From: Dehalococcoidales bacterium
Lineage (GTDB): Bacteria > Chloroflexota > Dehalococcoidia > Dehalococcoidales > BS750m-G39
Reading direction: 5' to 3'
Assembly: GCA_022865485.1 (NCBI GenBank)
Contig: JALHSZ010000006.1
Location: 1 to 64,000, forward strand
Length of the DNA: 64,000 bases
In this document: positions 30,097 through 38,720 of the stretch, one piece after another
How positions within the stretch are numbered: the first letter of the stretch is position 1
Layout of the letters: each line of letters starts with the position of its first letter
Position numbers and translations under genes: made by a program
The notes under the pieces: model-generated
The model's database searches: none
What the model was told of the DNA's origin: nothing
Seen by the model: the letters and a program-made list of their open reading frames with translations, nothing else

Positions 30097-30521
30097 GCGA
30101 TAAACTGCGCTGGTCCACCTTCTGGGCGCTGGTGGCGGTCTTCGTTCTCATCATCTGCCTCTTCGCCATCCCCGCCTTCGGCGAGCTGCTGGGGGGCTCC
30201 CTTTTGTTTCTGACGCCCTTCGCCCTCTTCTTCCTGCTCGGTATCGCCCTGATAATCTTTACCGTCCGGGGCGGGCTCAGCGGCTGGCTCAAGAAGTTTT
30301 TCATCCTCACCGGGGCTTCGGCGGCGGGTGTGCTGGTCAGCGTCCTGCTGCATAACCTGGTCTACGGTCTCTTCGCCCACTTCGCCGGCGCCGACTTCTG
30401 GAACGGCGGCGACGAGTTCTTTTTCTTTATCATGGCTATCGTCGTCTGCCCGCTGGGCTTCCTGGTCGGGGTGGTGGGCGCTATCATTATCGGCGCCAGG
30501 AACCGTAAGGCTTCCCCTTAA
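30093..30521 (+). CDS. four-helix membrane protein of unknown function
   Basis: A 142-residue hydrophobic protein with four predicted transmembrane helices and short loops, starting with TTG (AAAAGGGG upstream). No conserved catalytic motif is seen. It follows the basic 36-residue frame with a 4-base overlap and precedes nadK, which has its own promoter. Function unknown. Confidence 0.5.
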   Translation: MSDKLRWSTFWALVAVFVLIICLFAIPAFGELLGGSLLFLTPFALFFLLGIALIIFTVRGGLSGWLKKFFILTGASAAGVLVSVLLHNLVYGLFAHFAGADFWNGGDEFFFFIMAIVVCPLGFLVGVVGAIIIGARNRKASP

Positions 30522-30530
30522 CCCCCCGCC

Positions 30531-30559
30531 TTGACACCTAAAAGGGGCGATGCTACACT
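30531..30559 (+). promoter_or_regulatory. nadK promoter
   Basis: TTGACA (30531-30536), 17 bases, TGC-extended TACACT (30554-30559), ~60 bases before nadK. The leader contains two GCGGTAATAA direct repeats just before the ATG. Confidence 0.65.
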
Positions 30560-30619
30560 TTGGGCTGCCTTAGCGGTGATTTTCGCTGTGATGACGAGCG
30601 GTAATAAAGCGGTAATAAT

Positions 30620-31447
30620 ATGAAGAAAATCGGTATTCTCTACCACCCCATGAACGACGCCGCCCGCGGCATGGCTGAGGAGGTCAAGGCTTTCCTGGCC
30701 GCCCGGGGCATATCGGCCTGGCTCTGCTCGGTATGGGAGGGCGAGCAGGCCAAGCCTCAGGTTGACGGCACCGACTTGCTCCTCACCGTCGGCGGCGACG
30801 GCACGATTCTCAGGGCGGCTCAAATAGCCGTCGGCGCTCAAGCGCCCGTCCCCATCACCGGCATCAACCTGGGCAAGCTGGGCTTCATGACCGAACTTGG
30901 CGCCGCCGAAGTCAAAGAAAAACTGCCCGCCCTGCTCGAGGGCAAGGGCTGGCTCGACGAGCGTGCCATGCTCGAAGCCACCATTGATGCCGAAGGCACC
31001 ACCTATTACGCCCTGAACGACGTCGTGGTGGCGCGGGGGGCGGTAGCCCGTGTCGTCTATGTCGAAGCCAGCATCGACGGCAAAAAGCTGACCACCTATA
31101 AAGCCGACGGCGTGGTGGTGGCTACCGCCACCGGCAGCACCGGCTATTCGCTTTCGGCGGGCGGCCCCATCCTCCACCCGAGGGCAAAGGAGTTTCTGCT
31201 CCTGCCCATACTGCCCCACCTCAGCCTGGGCTACAGCCTGGTCCTGCTGTCGACGGCGGTGGTCAGACTGCGCGTGGGCACCGTCCACGAAGCGACGCTG
31301 AGCATAGACGGCCACATCAATCCGCCCCTGGCTGACGGCGCCGTCATCACCGTCCGGCATAGCTCGAAATGCGCCCGTTTCCTGCGGATTCACCCCGAAA
31401 ACGCTTTTTATAGCTCCCTGGAGCAAAAACTGAAAGGAAAACACTGA
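30620..31447 (+). CDS. nadK: NAD kinase
   Basis: A 275-residue enzyme that phosphorylates NAD to NADP. The diagnostic GGDGT motif is at ~residue 58, GINLGKLGF follows, and the C-terminal domain holds the NDVVVARG and TGSTGYSLSAGGP motifs. Length is normal. The next gene begins 1 base after its stop, so it heads a nadK-GNAT-NUDIX group. Confidence 0.97.
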   Translation: MKKIGILYHPMNDAARGMAEEVKAFLAARGISAWLCSVWEGEQAKPQVDGTDLLLTVGGDGTILRAAQIAVGAQAPVPITGINLGKLGFMTELGAAEVKEKLPALLEGKGWLDERAMLEATIDAEGTTYYALNDVVVARGAVARVVYVEASIDGKKLTTYKADGVVVATATGSTGYSLSAGGPILHPRAKEFLLLPILPHLSLGYSLVLLSTAVVRLRVGTVHEATLSIDGHINPPLADGAVITVRHSSKCARFLRIHPENAFYSSLEQKLKGKH

Positions 31448-31448
31448 G

Positions 31449-31907
31449 TTGAAGATAGAAAAAGCCAAAATCAGCGACGTCCCCCAGATGCACAAGCTCA
31501 TCAACTACTTCGCCGATAAGGGTGAGATGCTGCCTCGCCCGCTCAGCGAGCTATATGAAAATATCAGGGATTACTTTGTCGTCAGGCAGGGTGAGGGCGT
31601 TATCGCCTGTATCGCGCTGCATATTAGCTGGTCCGACCTGGCGGAGATAAAGTCGGTGGCGGTAGCCGAGGGCAGCCAGGAGCAGGGCATTGGCGCCCAG
31701 TTGGTCAAGGCTTGCCTTGAAGAAGCTGAGGGACTGGGTATTAACACCGTCTTTTGCCTGACCTACAAGCCAGCCTTTTTTGAGAAGTTCGACTTCAAGC
31801 AGGTGGACAAGATGGAACTGCCGCGCAAGGTCTGGACGGAGTGCTACCGCTGCCCCAAGTTCCCCGACTGCGACGAGGTCGCCCTTATCTACAACCTGGA
31901 GGTCTAG
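31449..31907 (+). CDS. GNAT acetyltransferase, short NAGS-like
   Basis: A 152-residue GNAT-fold protein starting with TTG. Acetyl-CoA motif A is visible in EIKSVAVAEGSQEQGIGAQLV. The YKPAFFEKFDFKQVDKMELPRKVW stretch followed by a CYRCPKFPDCDE cysteine cluster resembles short, stand-alone N-acetylglutamate synthases. The enzyme would start arginine synthesis, but no arg gene lies nearby, so substrate is uncertain. Confidence 0.7.
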   Translation: MKIEKAKISDVPQMHKLINYFADKGEMLPRPLSELYENIRDYFVVRQGEGVIACIALHISWSDLAEIKSVAVAEGSQEQGIGAQLVKACLEEAEGLGINTVFCLTYKPAFFEKFDFKQVDKMELPRKVWTECYRCPKFPDCDEVALIYNLEV

Positions 31908-31908
31908 T

Positions 31909-32451
31909 TTGGCGGAAGAGACGCTATCCAGCCGGAAGGTCTTCGAGGGGCGGGCGCTGAAGCTGCGGGTCGATACCGTTAAGCTCCCCGGCGGCAAGCA
32001 GACGACCCGCGAGATTGTCGAGCACGAAAACTGCGTGGCGATTGTCGCCCTCGACGACGCCGATAACATCCTGCTGGTGAAGCAATTCCGCAAGCCCGTG
32101 GAAAAAGACTTACTGGAGATACCCGCGGGGGGCATCGACCCCGGGGAAACCCCCGAGGACGCCGTCCGCCGCGAGATGCGCGAAGAAACCGGTTTTCTCC
32201 CCCGGAAAGTGGCCAAACTGGGCGGCTTTTACTCCTCGCCGGGCTTCTGCACCGAATACCTCCACCTCTACCTGGCTGGCGACCTGGTAACCAGCCCCCT
32301 TCAGGCCGAGGACAGCGAGAGCATTAGCCTGGTGCGGGTGCCTTTGAGCCAGAGTCCGGGCTTGATTGCCTCGGGCGCTATCTGCGATGCCAAGAGCATT
32401 GCCGGGCTGCTCGCCTTCCGGGAATACCAGAAGTCAGCCGACCTGGTCTGA
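31909..32451 (+). CDS. NUDIX hydrolase, ADP-ribose pyrophosphatase-like
   Basis: About 180 residues from TTG 31909, which has GGAGG 5 bases upstream; longer in-frame openings run back into the preceding gene. The NUDIX box is GGIDPGETPEDAVRREMREETG, here intact with its REEE glutamates, and SSPGFCTEYLHLYLA is typical for the ADP-sugar branch. It would hydrolyse ADP-ribose to AMP and ribose-5-phosphate, fitting the nearby nadK. The 3' end overlaps the convergent HIT gene by 18 bases. Confidence 0.88.
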   Translation: MAEETLSSRKVFEGRALKLRVDTVKLPGGKQTTREIVEHENCVAIVALDDADNILLVKQFRKPVEKDLLEIPAGGIDPGETPEDAVRREMREETGFLPRKVAKLGGFYSSPGFCTEYLHLYLAGDLVTSPLQAEDSESISLVRVPLSQSPGLIASGAICDAKSIAGLLAFREYQKSADLV

Positions 32452-32775
32452 GAGCTGGCGCCCCCCCACCAGGTGCAGGTGTAGATGGGGCACCAACTGC
32501 CCCCCCTCTTTGCCGCAGTTTATCACCACCCGGTAGCCCTTCTCCGATAGCCCTTCGTCTTCAGCCAGCTTATTGGCGACGGCGACCATGCGCCCCACCA
32601 GCGCTGAGTCGCTTTCAGAAAGGTGAGAGAGGGCGGCGATGTGCTTGCGGGGGATAATCACTATGTGCACGGGCGCCTGCGGGTTGATGTCGCGGAAGGC
32701 GATTATCTCTTCGTCCCGATAGACGGTATCGCTGGGTATTTTACCCTCTACAATCCGGCAGAAGATACAGTCCAT
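32434..32775 (-). CDS. hinT: HIT-family nucleotide hydrolase (HinT-like)
   Basis: A 113-residue histidine-triad protein. MDCIFCRIVEGKIPS at the start and the active-site HLHLHLVGG near residue 97 are diagnostic; such enzymes hydrolyse AMP-linked phosphoramidates. Its 3' end overlaps that of the NUDIX gene tail to tail. AGGAGAAGG precedes the ATG. Confidence 0.95.
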   Translation of the reverse strand: MDCIFCRIVEGKIPSDTVYRDEEIIAFRDINPQAPVHIVIIPRKHIAALSHLSESDSALVGRMVAVANKLAEDEGLSEKGYRVVINCGKEGGQLVPHLHLHLVGGRQLSDQVG

Positions 32776-32797
32776 TGTTCCTTCTCCTAGACCTTAT

Positions 32798-32940
32798 TGT
32801 CATTGCGAGGAGCGCCCCATTCTGTCATTGCGAGGAAGTCCTGCGCAGGCAGGACGACGAAGCAATCTCTAGGTATACTGTCATTCCCGCGAAAGCGGGA
32901 ATCCAGCCTCTCTTTTCCCTTTGTCATTGCGAGGAATCTC
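32798..32940. repeat. cluster of family A and B palindromic repeats
   Basis: A 5' fragment of family A (32798-32813), one full A copy (32823-32869), one full B copy GTCATTCCCGC-GAAA-GCGGGAATCCAG (32880-32906) and another A fragment (32922-32940). The last one runs to the stop codon of the fumarase beta gene. It fills the HIT-fumarase gap, where no gene is seen. Confidence 0.8.
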
Positions 32941-33485
32941 TAGTCCTTCTTATACTCCGCCCTTCCCCGCTCGAAGAGGTCTCCCCCGTGAATGTCGTTG
33001 GCGACCACGGCCGGGAAGTTCTCCACCGTCAGCCTCATAACGGCTTCGGGCCCCAGCTCCTCATAGGCGATGACCTCGGCCTCTTTAATGGCGCTGGCGA
33101 GCAAAGCGCCGGCGCCGCCGGCAGCGGCTAAATAGACGGCTTTATATTTTTTGATAGCCTCTTTCACCTCGGCCGAACGGCTGCCCTTGCCTATCATAGC
33201 TTTAACGCCCGCGGCGAGCAGGCGCGGTGTGTAGGCATCCATGCGGCGGCTGGTGGTCGGCCCCGCCGCCCCGATGACCTTCCCCGGTGGCGCTGGCGAC
33301 GGCCCCATATAGTATATCGTCTGCCCTTCAAGCTCGAAGGGCAGCTTCGCTCCCTTATCCAGCGCCTGGATAAACCGGTAGTGGGCGACGTCCCGGACGG
33401 TATAGATGACCCCGGAAATGAGCACGCTGGTGCCAGCGGTCAGCTTTTCTATAACCTGGGCGCTAATCGGCGACGTTATATTCAT
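32940..33485 (-). CDS. fumB: class I fumarase / tartrate dehydratase, beta subunit
   Basis: A 181-residue C-terminal subunit of a two-subunit iron-sulphur fumarase. SGVIYTVRDVAHYRFIQ, GPSPAPPGKVIGAAGPTTSRRMD and IGKGSRSAEV are standard beta motifs. Its start overlaps the alpha stop by 4 bases, so the halves are co-translated. It would interconvert fumarate and malate. The symbol follows common usage for split enzymes and may differ between databases. Confidence 0.93.
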   Translation of the reverse strand: MNITSPISAQVIEKLTAGTSVLISGVIYTVRDVAHYRFIQALDKGAKLPFELEGQTIYYMGPSPAPPGKVIGAAGPTTSRRMDAYTPRLLAAGVKAMIGKGSRSAEVKEAIKKYKAVYLAAAGGAGALLASAIKEAEVIAYEELGPEAVMRLTVENFPAVVANDIHGGDLFERGRAEYKKD

Positions 33486-34327
33486 AGCATCACCTCTTTA
33501 TGCCGGGCGCTGTGGCACTGCAGGTTGACCGCCACCGGCAGGCTGCCGATATGGGCGGGCGAAACTTCGGCGTGCACGGCCAGGGCGGTGACGGTGCCCC
33601 CGAAGCCCATCGGCCCCACCCCCAGCGCGTTGACTCTGGTTAGCACCTCTTGTTCCAGTCGGGCGATTTCGGGGTCGGGGTTGGGCTCGCCCACCCTGCG
33701 CAGCAAAGCCTTCTTGGCCATGAGCATCGCCTTCTCCCCCGTCCCGCCGATGCCCAGCCCGATAATCAGCGGCGGGCAAGCATTACCCCCCGCCTCCTCC
33801 ACCGTCTTCAGCACCAGCTCGATAATGCCCTGCTGGCCGTCGTTGGGCAGCAGCATGCCCAGCCGGCTCATGTTCTCGGCGCCGGCCCCCTTGGGCAGGA
33901 CGCTAATCTTGAGCCTGTCGCCGGGGACGATTTCAGTGTGAATGACGGCCGGGGTGTTGTCTTTGGTGTTTATCCGTTCGGAGAAGGGCTGTTTGACCAT
34001 GGCTTTCCTGAGGTAGCCCTGCTCGTAGCCCCGCCGCACCCCCTTCTCGACGGCTTTATTGAGGTCGCCGCCGCTGATGTGGACGTCCTGCCCTATATCC
34101 AGGAAGATGACAGCGGTGCCGCAGTCCTGGCAGAGGGGCAGGTTTTCCTCTCTGGCGATGCGGGCGTTCTCGATAATCTGGCTCAGGAACTCCCGGCCCA
34201 GCGGCGACTGCTCGGTCTGGTGGGCTTTTTTGAGGGCGGCGAGCACGTCTTCGCCCAAGCTAAAGTTGGAATCCTGGCAGAGCTTGGCTACGGCCCGGGT
34301 GATGGCGCTGGCTTCAATCTCTTTCAA
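33482..34327 (-). CDS. fumA: class I fumarase / tartrate dehydratase, alpha subunit
   Basis: A 281-residue N-terminal subunit that binds the catalytic [4Fe-4S] cluster. Cysteines in LPLCQDCGTA, GNACPPLIIG and the remaining ligands match the family. The order alpha-beta in an operon downstream of malate dehydrogenase supports a reductive path oxaloacetate-malate-fumarate. Tartrate dehydratase has the same architecture, but the context favours fumarase. Confidence 0.94.
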   Translation of the reverse strand: MKEIEASAITRAVAKLCQDSNFSLGEDVLAALKKAHQTEQSPLGREFLSQIIENARIAREENLPLCQDCGTAVIFLDIGQDVHISGGDLNKAVEKGVRRGYEQGYLRKAMVKQPFSERINTKDNTPAVIHTEIVPGDRLKISVLPKGAGAENMSRLGMLLPNDGQQGIIELVLKTVEEAGGNACPPLIIGLGIGGTGEKAMLMAKKALLRRVGEPNPDPEIARLEQEVLTRVNALGVGPMGFGGTVTALAVHAEVSPAHIGSLPVAVNLQCHSARHKEVML

Positions 34328-34346
34328 TCCCCACCCCCGACGCTAT

Positions 34347-34393
34347 TGTCATTGCGAGGAACTCCTGCGCAGGCAGGAGGACGAAGCAATCTC
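34347..34393. repeat. dispersed palindromic repeat, family A
   Basis: A full copy with inner palindrome CTCCTGC/GCAGGAG, next to the start of fumarase alpha. It is a sequence variant of the copy at 32823-32869. Confidence 0.75.
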
Positions 34394-34409
34394 CCCTATT
34401 ATACTCTTT

Positions 34410-34850
34410 TTAAGGAAGATAGCGGTCAGGTTTGCCTTCTAAACAATCTTGGCAACCTTGCATGAATCCACTATAAAATCCCCAGTTGTTTGCTTCCACA
34501 GCTTGCTCTTTCTGCTTGTTATTGAAAGGAGCGCCATCTGGGAAGTGAGCATTAGCTACATCCTCTATCGTCCAATAACCTTTAGGGATATAGAACTCTC
34601 GGATATTGACCTGTGGGTTAAACTTCTGAGCGTCATCAACTTTGTCTGGAGGAGTCCAGAATATATCAGTCCTGTCTTTATCTTCAGCCGTCAGCCAGTA
34701 TCCCCACCCGTATCCTGTCTCATAGGCGAGGGCAAAGAACGTTTCATCCTCTTCTTTTGGTAAATCTGCTGCACAGCCCGCTACCATCCCTGAAGTCAGC
34801 ACCAAAATTAGCAGAATTATTATTGGGTATCGTTTCATTGCTCTTTTCAC
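34410..34850 (-). CDS. predicted lipoprotein of unknown function
   Basis: A 146-residue exported protein with a hydrophobic signal and lipobox MVAGC (Cys ~26). The mature part is rich in aromatic residues (GYGWGYWLTAED) and ends with a CQDC pair. The start could be GTG 34850 or ATG 34838. It is less GC-rich than its neighbours and sits between mdh and fumarase, flanked on both sides by palindromic repeats, so it may be a later insertion into the cluster. Confidence 0.55.
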   Translation of the reverse strand: MKRAMKRYPIIILLILVLTSGMVAGCAADLPKEEDETFFALAYETGYGWGYWLTAEDKDRTDIFWTPPDKVDDAQKFNPQVNIREFYIPKGYWTIEDVANAHFPDGAPFNNKQKEQAVEANNWGFYSGFMQGCQDCLEGKPDRYLP

Positions 34851-34870
34851 CCCACCCCTTAGACTACACT

Positions 34871-34942
34871 GTCATTCCCGCGTTCCACTTTGTCATTCCC
34901 GCCCCGTATCTGTGTACGGGGTAAACTCCGGCGGGAATCCAG
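34871..34942. repeat. family B palindromic repeat with 21-nt half-unit
   Basis: GTCATTCCCG occurs at 34871 and again 21 bases later at 34892; the second copy runs on, through a CCCCGTA-TCTGTG-TACGGGG hairpin insertion, to the usual GGCGGGAATCCAG end. Confidence 0.7.
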
Positions 34943-34947
34943 CCTCT

Positions 34948-35871
34948 CTACACCCCCAACGTTTTTATCAGCTCCCGCACTCCCTCGGCTGAGCTATGCA
35001 GGGCTTGCTTTTCCTCGGCGCTCAGCTCCAGCTCTATTATCTCCGCGATGCCCTTTTTGCCCAGCTTTACGGGCACGCCGATGACGCTGTCCTTTATCCC
35101 GTATTCCCCGTCGAGGCAGGCGGCGCAGGGCAGGACCTCTTTCTTGTCCAAGACGATAGCCTCGGCCATGCGGGCGATGCCCGCCGAAGGCGCGTAGAAG
35201 GCGCTGCCCGTCTTGAGCAGGTCGACGATTTCCCTCCCCCCGTGTATGGTGCGCTCCACCAGCCTATCAATAGTTTCTTTGGGCAAAAGCTCGGTAAGCG
35301 GCTTGCCCCTGACCGTGGTCAGGCGGGGGATGACCACCATGTTCAGCCCGTGCGCCCCCAGCACCCAGGCGGAGACATCTTTGGGCGAAACCTTGAGCTC
35401 GGCGGCGACGAAGGTGCTCAGTCGGGCGGAATCGAGCACCCCCGACATGCCGACGACGCGCTGGCGGGGGAACCTACTGGCTCTGACGGCAAGGTAGGTC
35501 ATGGCGTCTAAGGGGTTGCTGACCATGAGGATGATAGACTGCGGCGAATATTTTACGATGTTAGCGATGACCCCGCTGACGATTTTAGTGTTGGCCAGCA
35601 GCAGCTCATCGCGGGTCATGCCCGGTTTGCGGAAGAGCCCCGCGGTGACGATGACCAGCTCGGAGTCGGCGATATCCTTGTAGTCGCTGGTGCCGGTGAG
35701 CCTTATCTCGGCGTTGAGGACGGGCGCCGACTGCAATATATCCAGCGCCTTACCCGGCGCCAGCCCTTCGACGATATCGAGCAGGACGACCTCGGCGTAG
35801 CCCCGCTCGACGATGCGCTGGGCACTAGCCGCGCCCACATTCCCCGCCCCGATAATGCTGATCTTGGCTAT
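34948..35871 (-). CDS. mdh: malate dehydrogenase (probable ATA start)
   Basis: A 307-residue NAD-dependent enzyme of the LDH/MDH family, converting oxaloacetate and malate. The Rossmann glycine motif IIGAGNVGAA, VTAGLFRKPGMTRDELL and LGAHG with the catalytic histidine are present. The only ATG/GTG/TTG in the N-terminal region is a GTG at 35838 inside the glycine motif, which would destroy the fold. The frame is open to an ATA at 35869-35871 that overlaps the icd TAG stop as ATAG and has GAGGGA upstream. An ATA start gives the family's normal length. ATC/ATT starts a few codons on are alternatives. Confidence 0.9.
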   Translation of the reverse strand: MAKISIIGAGNVGAASAQRIVERGYAEVVLLDIVEGLAPGKALDILQSAPVLNAEIRLTGTSDYKDIADSELVIVTAGLFRKPGMTRDELLLANTKIVSGVIANIVKYSPQSIILMVSNPLDAMTYLAVRASRFPRQRVVGMSGVLDSARLSTFVAAELKVSPKDVSAWVLGAHGLNMVVIPRLTTVRGKPLTELLPKETIDRLVERTIHGGREIVDLLKTGSAFYAPSAGIARMAEAIVLDKKEVLPCAACLDGEYGIKDSVIGVPVKLGKKGIAEIIELELSAEEKQALHSSAEGVRELIKTLGV

Positions 35872-36950
35872 TTTGCTTCCCTCATCTTTTTGATTACCGC
35901 GTCGGCGACCTGCGAGGTGCCCACGGACTCGGCGCCGTTGGGCTTCATGTCGTAGGTGACATCCTTACCCTCGGCGATAACGGCGGCGATGGCATTCTCC
36001 AGCCTGTCGGCGGCTTCCTTCTCGTCGAGGTGCCTTAGCATCATCACCCCGGAAAGCATCATGGACATCGGGTTCACCTTATTCAGTCCCTTGTATTTGG
36101 GGGCGCTGCCGTGGGTGGCTTCGAAGATAGCCATGTCGTCGCCCAAGTTGGCGCCCGGTGCCAGCCCCAGCCCCCCCACCAGCCCCGCGCAGAGGTCGGA
36201 GATAAGGTCGCCGTAGAGGTTGGGCAGCACCAGCACGTCGAACTGCTGCGGCCTCTTCACCAGCTGCATGCAGAGGTTGTCCACGATTCTATCCTCGAAC
36301 TCGATGTCGGGGTATTCCGGGGCAACTTCTCTGGCGGCGGCTAAAAACAGCCCGTCGGAAAACTTCATGATGTTGGCTTTGTGGGCGGCGGTTACCCTTT
36401 TTCGCTTATTGGCCCGGGCGTATTCGAAGGCGAATTTGACGATGCGGCGGCTGGCGGTCTCCGAGATGACCTTCAGGCTGACGCCGGAATCCTCCCTGAC
36501 CTCGCTGCCGGTGGCTTCGGCGACCAGCTGCCGCAGTCGGGCTGTCTCCGGCTTGTTCTTCTCGAACTCGATGCCCGTGTAGAGGTCCTCGGTGTTCTCC
36601 CTGACCACGACGATATCGACATTCTTAAATACCGTCGGCGCGCCGGGGTATATCTTGCAGGGGCGCAGGCAGGCGTAGAGGTCCAGCTTCTTGCGCAGGG
36701 CGACGTTGACGCTGCGGAAGCCCGCGCCGATGGGGGTGGTCACCGGCCCCTTGATGGCGACGCGGTTCTTCCTGATGGAAGCCAGCGTGGCTTCGGGCAG
36801 GACCGCCCCGAATTTCTCCAGGGCTTCGGCGCCGGCATAGACTATCTCCCAGTGGAAGCGGGCGCCGCTGGCTTCGAGGACCCGTATCGTGGCCTCGCTG
36901 ACCTCAGGCCCTATCCCGTCGCCGGGGATAAGGGTGACATTGTGAACCAT
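35868..36950 (-). CDS. icd: isocitrate dehydrogenase, NAD-type (IDH/IPMDH family)
   Basis: A 360-residue beta-decarboxylating dehydrogenase. It has TLIPGDGIGPEV at the N-terminus, LDLYACLRPCKI, RENTEDLYTGIE (the Glu-Asn-Thr pattern of isocitrate over isopropylmalate enzymes), and the NLYGDLISDL metal site. The operon with aconitase supports isocitrate as substrate, giving 2-oxoglutarate. Its stop overlaps the predicted mdh start. Confidence 0.9.
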   Translation of the reverse strand: MVHNVTLIPGDGIGPEVSEATIRVLEASGARFHWEIVYAGAEALEKFGAVLPEATLASIRKNRVAIKGPVTTPIGAGFRSVNVALRKKLDLYACLRPCKIYPGAPTVFKNVDIVVVRENTEDLYTGIEFEKNKPETARLRQLVAEATGSEVREDSGVSLKVISETASRRIVKFAFEYARANKRKRVTAAHKANIMKFSDGLFLAAAREVAPEYPDIEFEDRIVDNLCMQLVKRPQQFDVLVLPNLYGDLISDLCAGLVGGLGLAPGANLGDDMAIFEATHGSAPKYKGLNKVNPMSMMLSGVMMLRHLDEKEAADRLENAIAAVIAEGKDVTYDMKPNGAESVGTSQVADAVIKKMREAK

Positions 36951-36959
36951 CGTTATTCC

Positions 36960-37454
36960 TTAAAGCTTAAAGTCGCCGTGCTTCCGGATGTAGGGGAGAA
37001 GCCCCCCCTCCCCCAGAATCTTGAGCATGACCTCGGGCAGCTTGCCGAAGGTGAGCTGCTGGCCGTTGGTTTTATCATAGACGGTGCCCTTGGCCAGGTC
37101 GACCTCCAGCTCGTCGCCGTCGTTAATGCCGTCGGTATCACATATTAACACCGGCAGCCCCAGATTGATAGCGTTCCGGAAGAAGATACGGGCGACCGAC
37201 TTGGCCAGTACCGCGCTCACCCCGGCCATCTTTATCACTAATGGGGCGTGCTCGCGGCTGGAGCCGAGCCCGAAATTGCTGCCGGCGACGATAAAGTCCC
37301 CTTTCTTTACCCGGGAGGCGAAGGTCGGGTCGGCGTCCTCAAGGACGTGCTTGGCCAGTTCGGGCAGGTTGCTCCTGAGGGGGGCAAAGCGACCCGGTAT
37401 GATGTGGTCGGTGGAGATGTTGTCGCCGAATTTAAAGGCTCGTCCTTTAAGCAC
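36960..37454 (-). CDS. aconitase/isopropylmalate dehydratase family, small subunit
   Basis: A 164-residue swivel-domain subunit. FGDNISTDHIIPGRF and GSNFGLGSSREHAP are the standard small-subunit motifs. The substrate loop reads FAPLRSN, which is not an obvious isopropylmalate or homoaconitate signature. The LeuD-type size with icd next door suggests a two-subunit aconitase. It overlaps the large subunit stop by 8 bases. Confidence 0.88.
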   Translation of the reverse strand: MLKGRAFKFGDNISTDHIIPGRFAPLRSNLPELAKHVLEDADPTFASRVKKGDFIVAGSNFGLGSSREHAPLVIKMAGVSAVLAKSVARIFFRNAINLGLPVLICDTDGINDGDELEVDLAKGTVYDKTNGQQLTFGKLPEVMLKILGEGGLLPYIRKHGDFKL

Positions 37455-38706
37455 CTGTCACCTCTCTGGGGTCGCTAATCTCGCCCTTAATGGCGGAAGC
37501 CGCCGCCGTAGCCGGGCTGCCCAGGTAAATAAAGGCTTCGGGATTGCCCATCCGCCCCTTGAAGTTGCGGTTGGCGGTGGACAGGCACGACTCCCCGTCG
37601 GCGAGCACCCCCTGGTGCAGTCCCAGGCAGGCGCCGCAGCCCGGGGGCAGGATAACCGCCCCCGCCTCCACCAGCGTCTTGATGTAGCCCGCGGCGATAG
37701 CCTCCAGCAAAACCTGGGGCGAAGCCGGGGCAACGATGAGCCGGGTATCGGGGTGGTGTTTTTTGCCCTTCAGGATATTGGCGGCTATAGCCAGGTCTTC
37801 CAGCCGCCCGTTGGTGCAGGTGCCGATAAACACCTGCTCAATTTTAGTCCCCTTTAGCTCTTTAGCCGGGACGGTGTTATCCACCTGGTGGGGCTTGGCC
37901 ACCATCGGCTCGATAGCCCCCAAATTTATGGCAATCGTCTTTTCGTAGCTGGCGTCTTTATCGGGCGAAAGAGGCTGGAAATCTTTTTCCCGCCCCTGCG
38001 CCTTCAGGTATTCCTGCGTAACCTTATCCGAGGGGAAAAGCCCCACCTTGGCTCCCGCCTCCACCGCCATGTTGGCCACGGTGAACCTGTCGGACATGCT
38101 CAGGTTTTTCAACCCCTCCCCCCCGAACTCCAGCGCCTTGTAGGTTGCCCCGTCGGCGCCGATAGAGCCGATAAGGTGCAGCACTAAATCTTTAGCCCCG
38201 ACGCCGGGGCGGAACTTCCCCCTGAGATTTATCTTGATGCTCTTGGGCACCCTCAGCCAGGTCTTGCCCAGGGCGAAGACTATGGCGACATCCGAGGAGC
38301 CCATGCCCGTGGCGAAAGCCCCCAGCGCCCCCGCGGTCACGGTGTGGGAATCGGCCCCGACGACGACGTCCCCCGGCTTAGCCAGGGCTTCGGCGACCAC
38401 CTGGTGGCAGACGCCGCTGCCGACGTCGTATTTCAGGCAGCCCGTTTCTTTAGCGAACTGCCTTAAAAGCTGGTGGTCGTTGGAAAGCTGCCGGTTGGGG
38501 CTGGGCGAGGCGTGGTCGAAAAACAGGGCCGTCTTTTTGGGGTCGGCCAGCCGCTGAAATTTGCCGGCCTGGAACTGCCTTACCGTCAGCGGCCCCGTGG
38601 TGTCCTGCACGAAGGCCAGGTCCACGCGGGATATGACGATATTGCCGGCACAGGCATCGCCCGCCGGCTTTTGCGTCAGAATCTTCTCAGCTAATGTTTT
38701 AGCCAC
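37447..38706 (-). CDS. aconitase/isopropylmalate dehydratase family, large subunit
   Basis: A 419-residue [4Fe-4S] subunit. Cluster ligands lie in GTCTNGR and in PPGCGACLG, and GADSHTVTAGALGAF is a family motif. The LeuC/HacA size, paired with a separate small subunit, is typical of prokaryotic isopropylmalate dehydratase and homoaconitase. Position between a carboxyltransferase and isocitrate dehydrogenase points to citrate-isocitrate isomerisation. Confidence 0.88.
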   Translation of the reverse strand: MAKTLAEKILTQKPAGDACAGNIVISRVDLAFVQDTTGPLTVRQFQAGKFQRLADPKKTALFFDHASPSPNRQLSNDHQLLRQFAKETGCLKYDVGSGVCHQVVAEALAKPGDVVVGADSHTVTAGALGAFATGMGSSDVAIVFALGKTWLRVPKSIKINLRGKFRPGVGAKDLVLHLIGSIGADGATYKALEFGGEGLKNLSMSDRFTVANMAVEAGAKVGLFPSDKVTQEYLKAQGREKDFQPLSPDKDASYEKTIAINLGAIEPMVAKPHQVDNTVPAKELKGTKIEQVFIGTCTNGRLEDLAIAANILKGKKHHPDTRLIVAPASPQVLLEAIAAGYIKTLVEAGAVILPPGCGACLGLHQGVLADGESCLSTANRNFKGRMGNPEAFIYLGSPATAAASAIKGEISDPREVTGA

Positions 38707-38720
38707 GTGAGCCTGTATCT

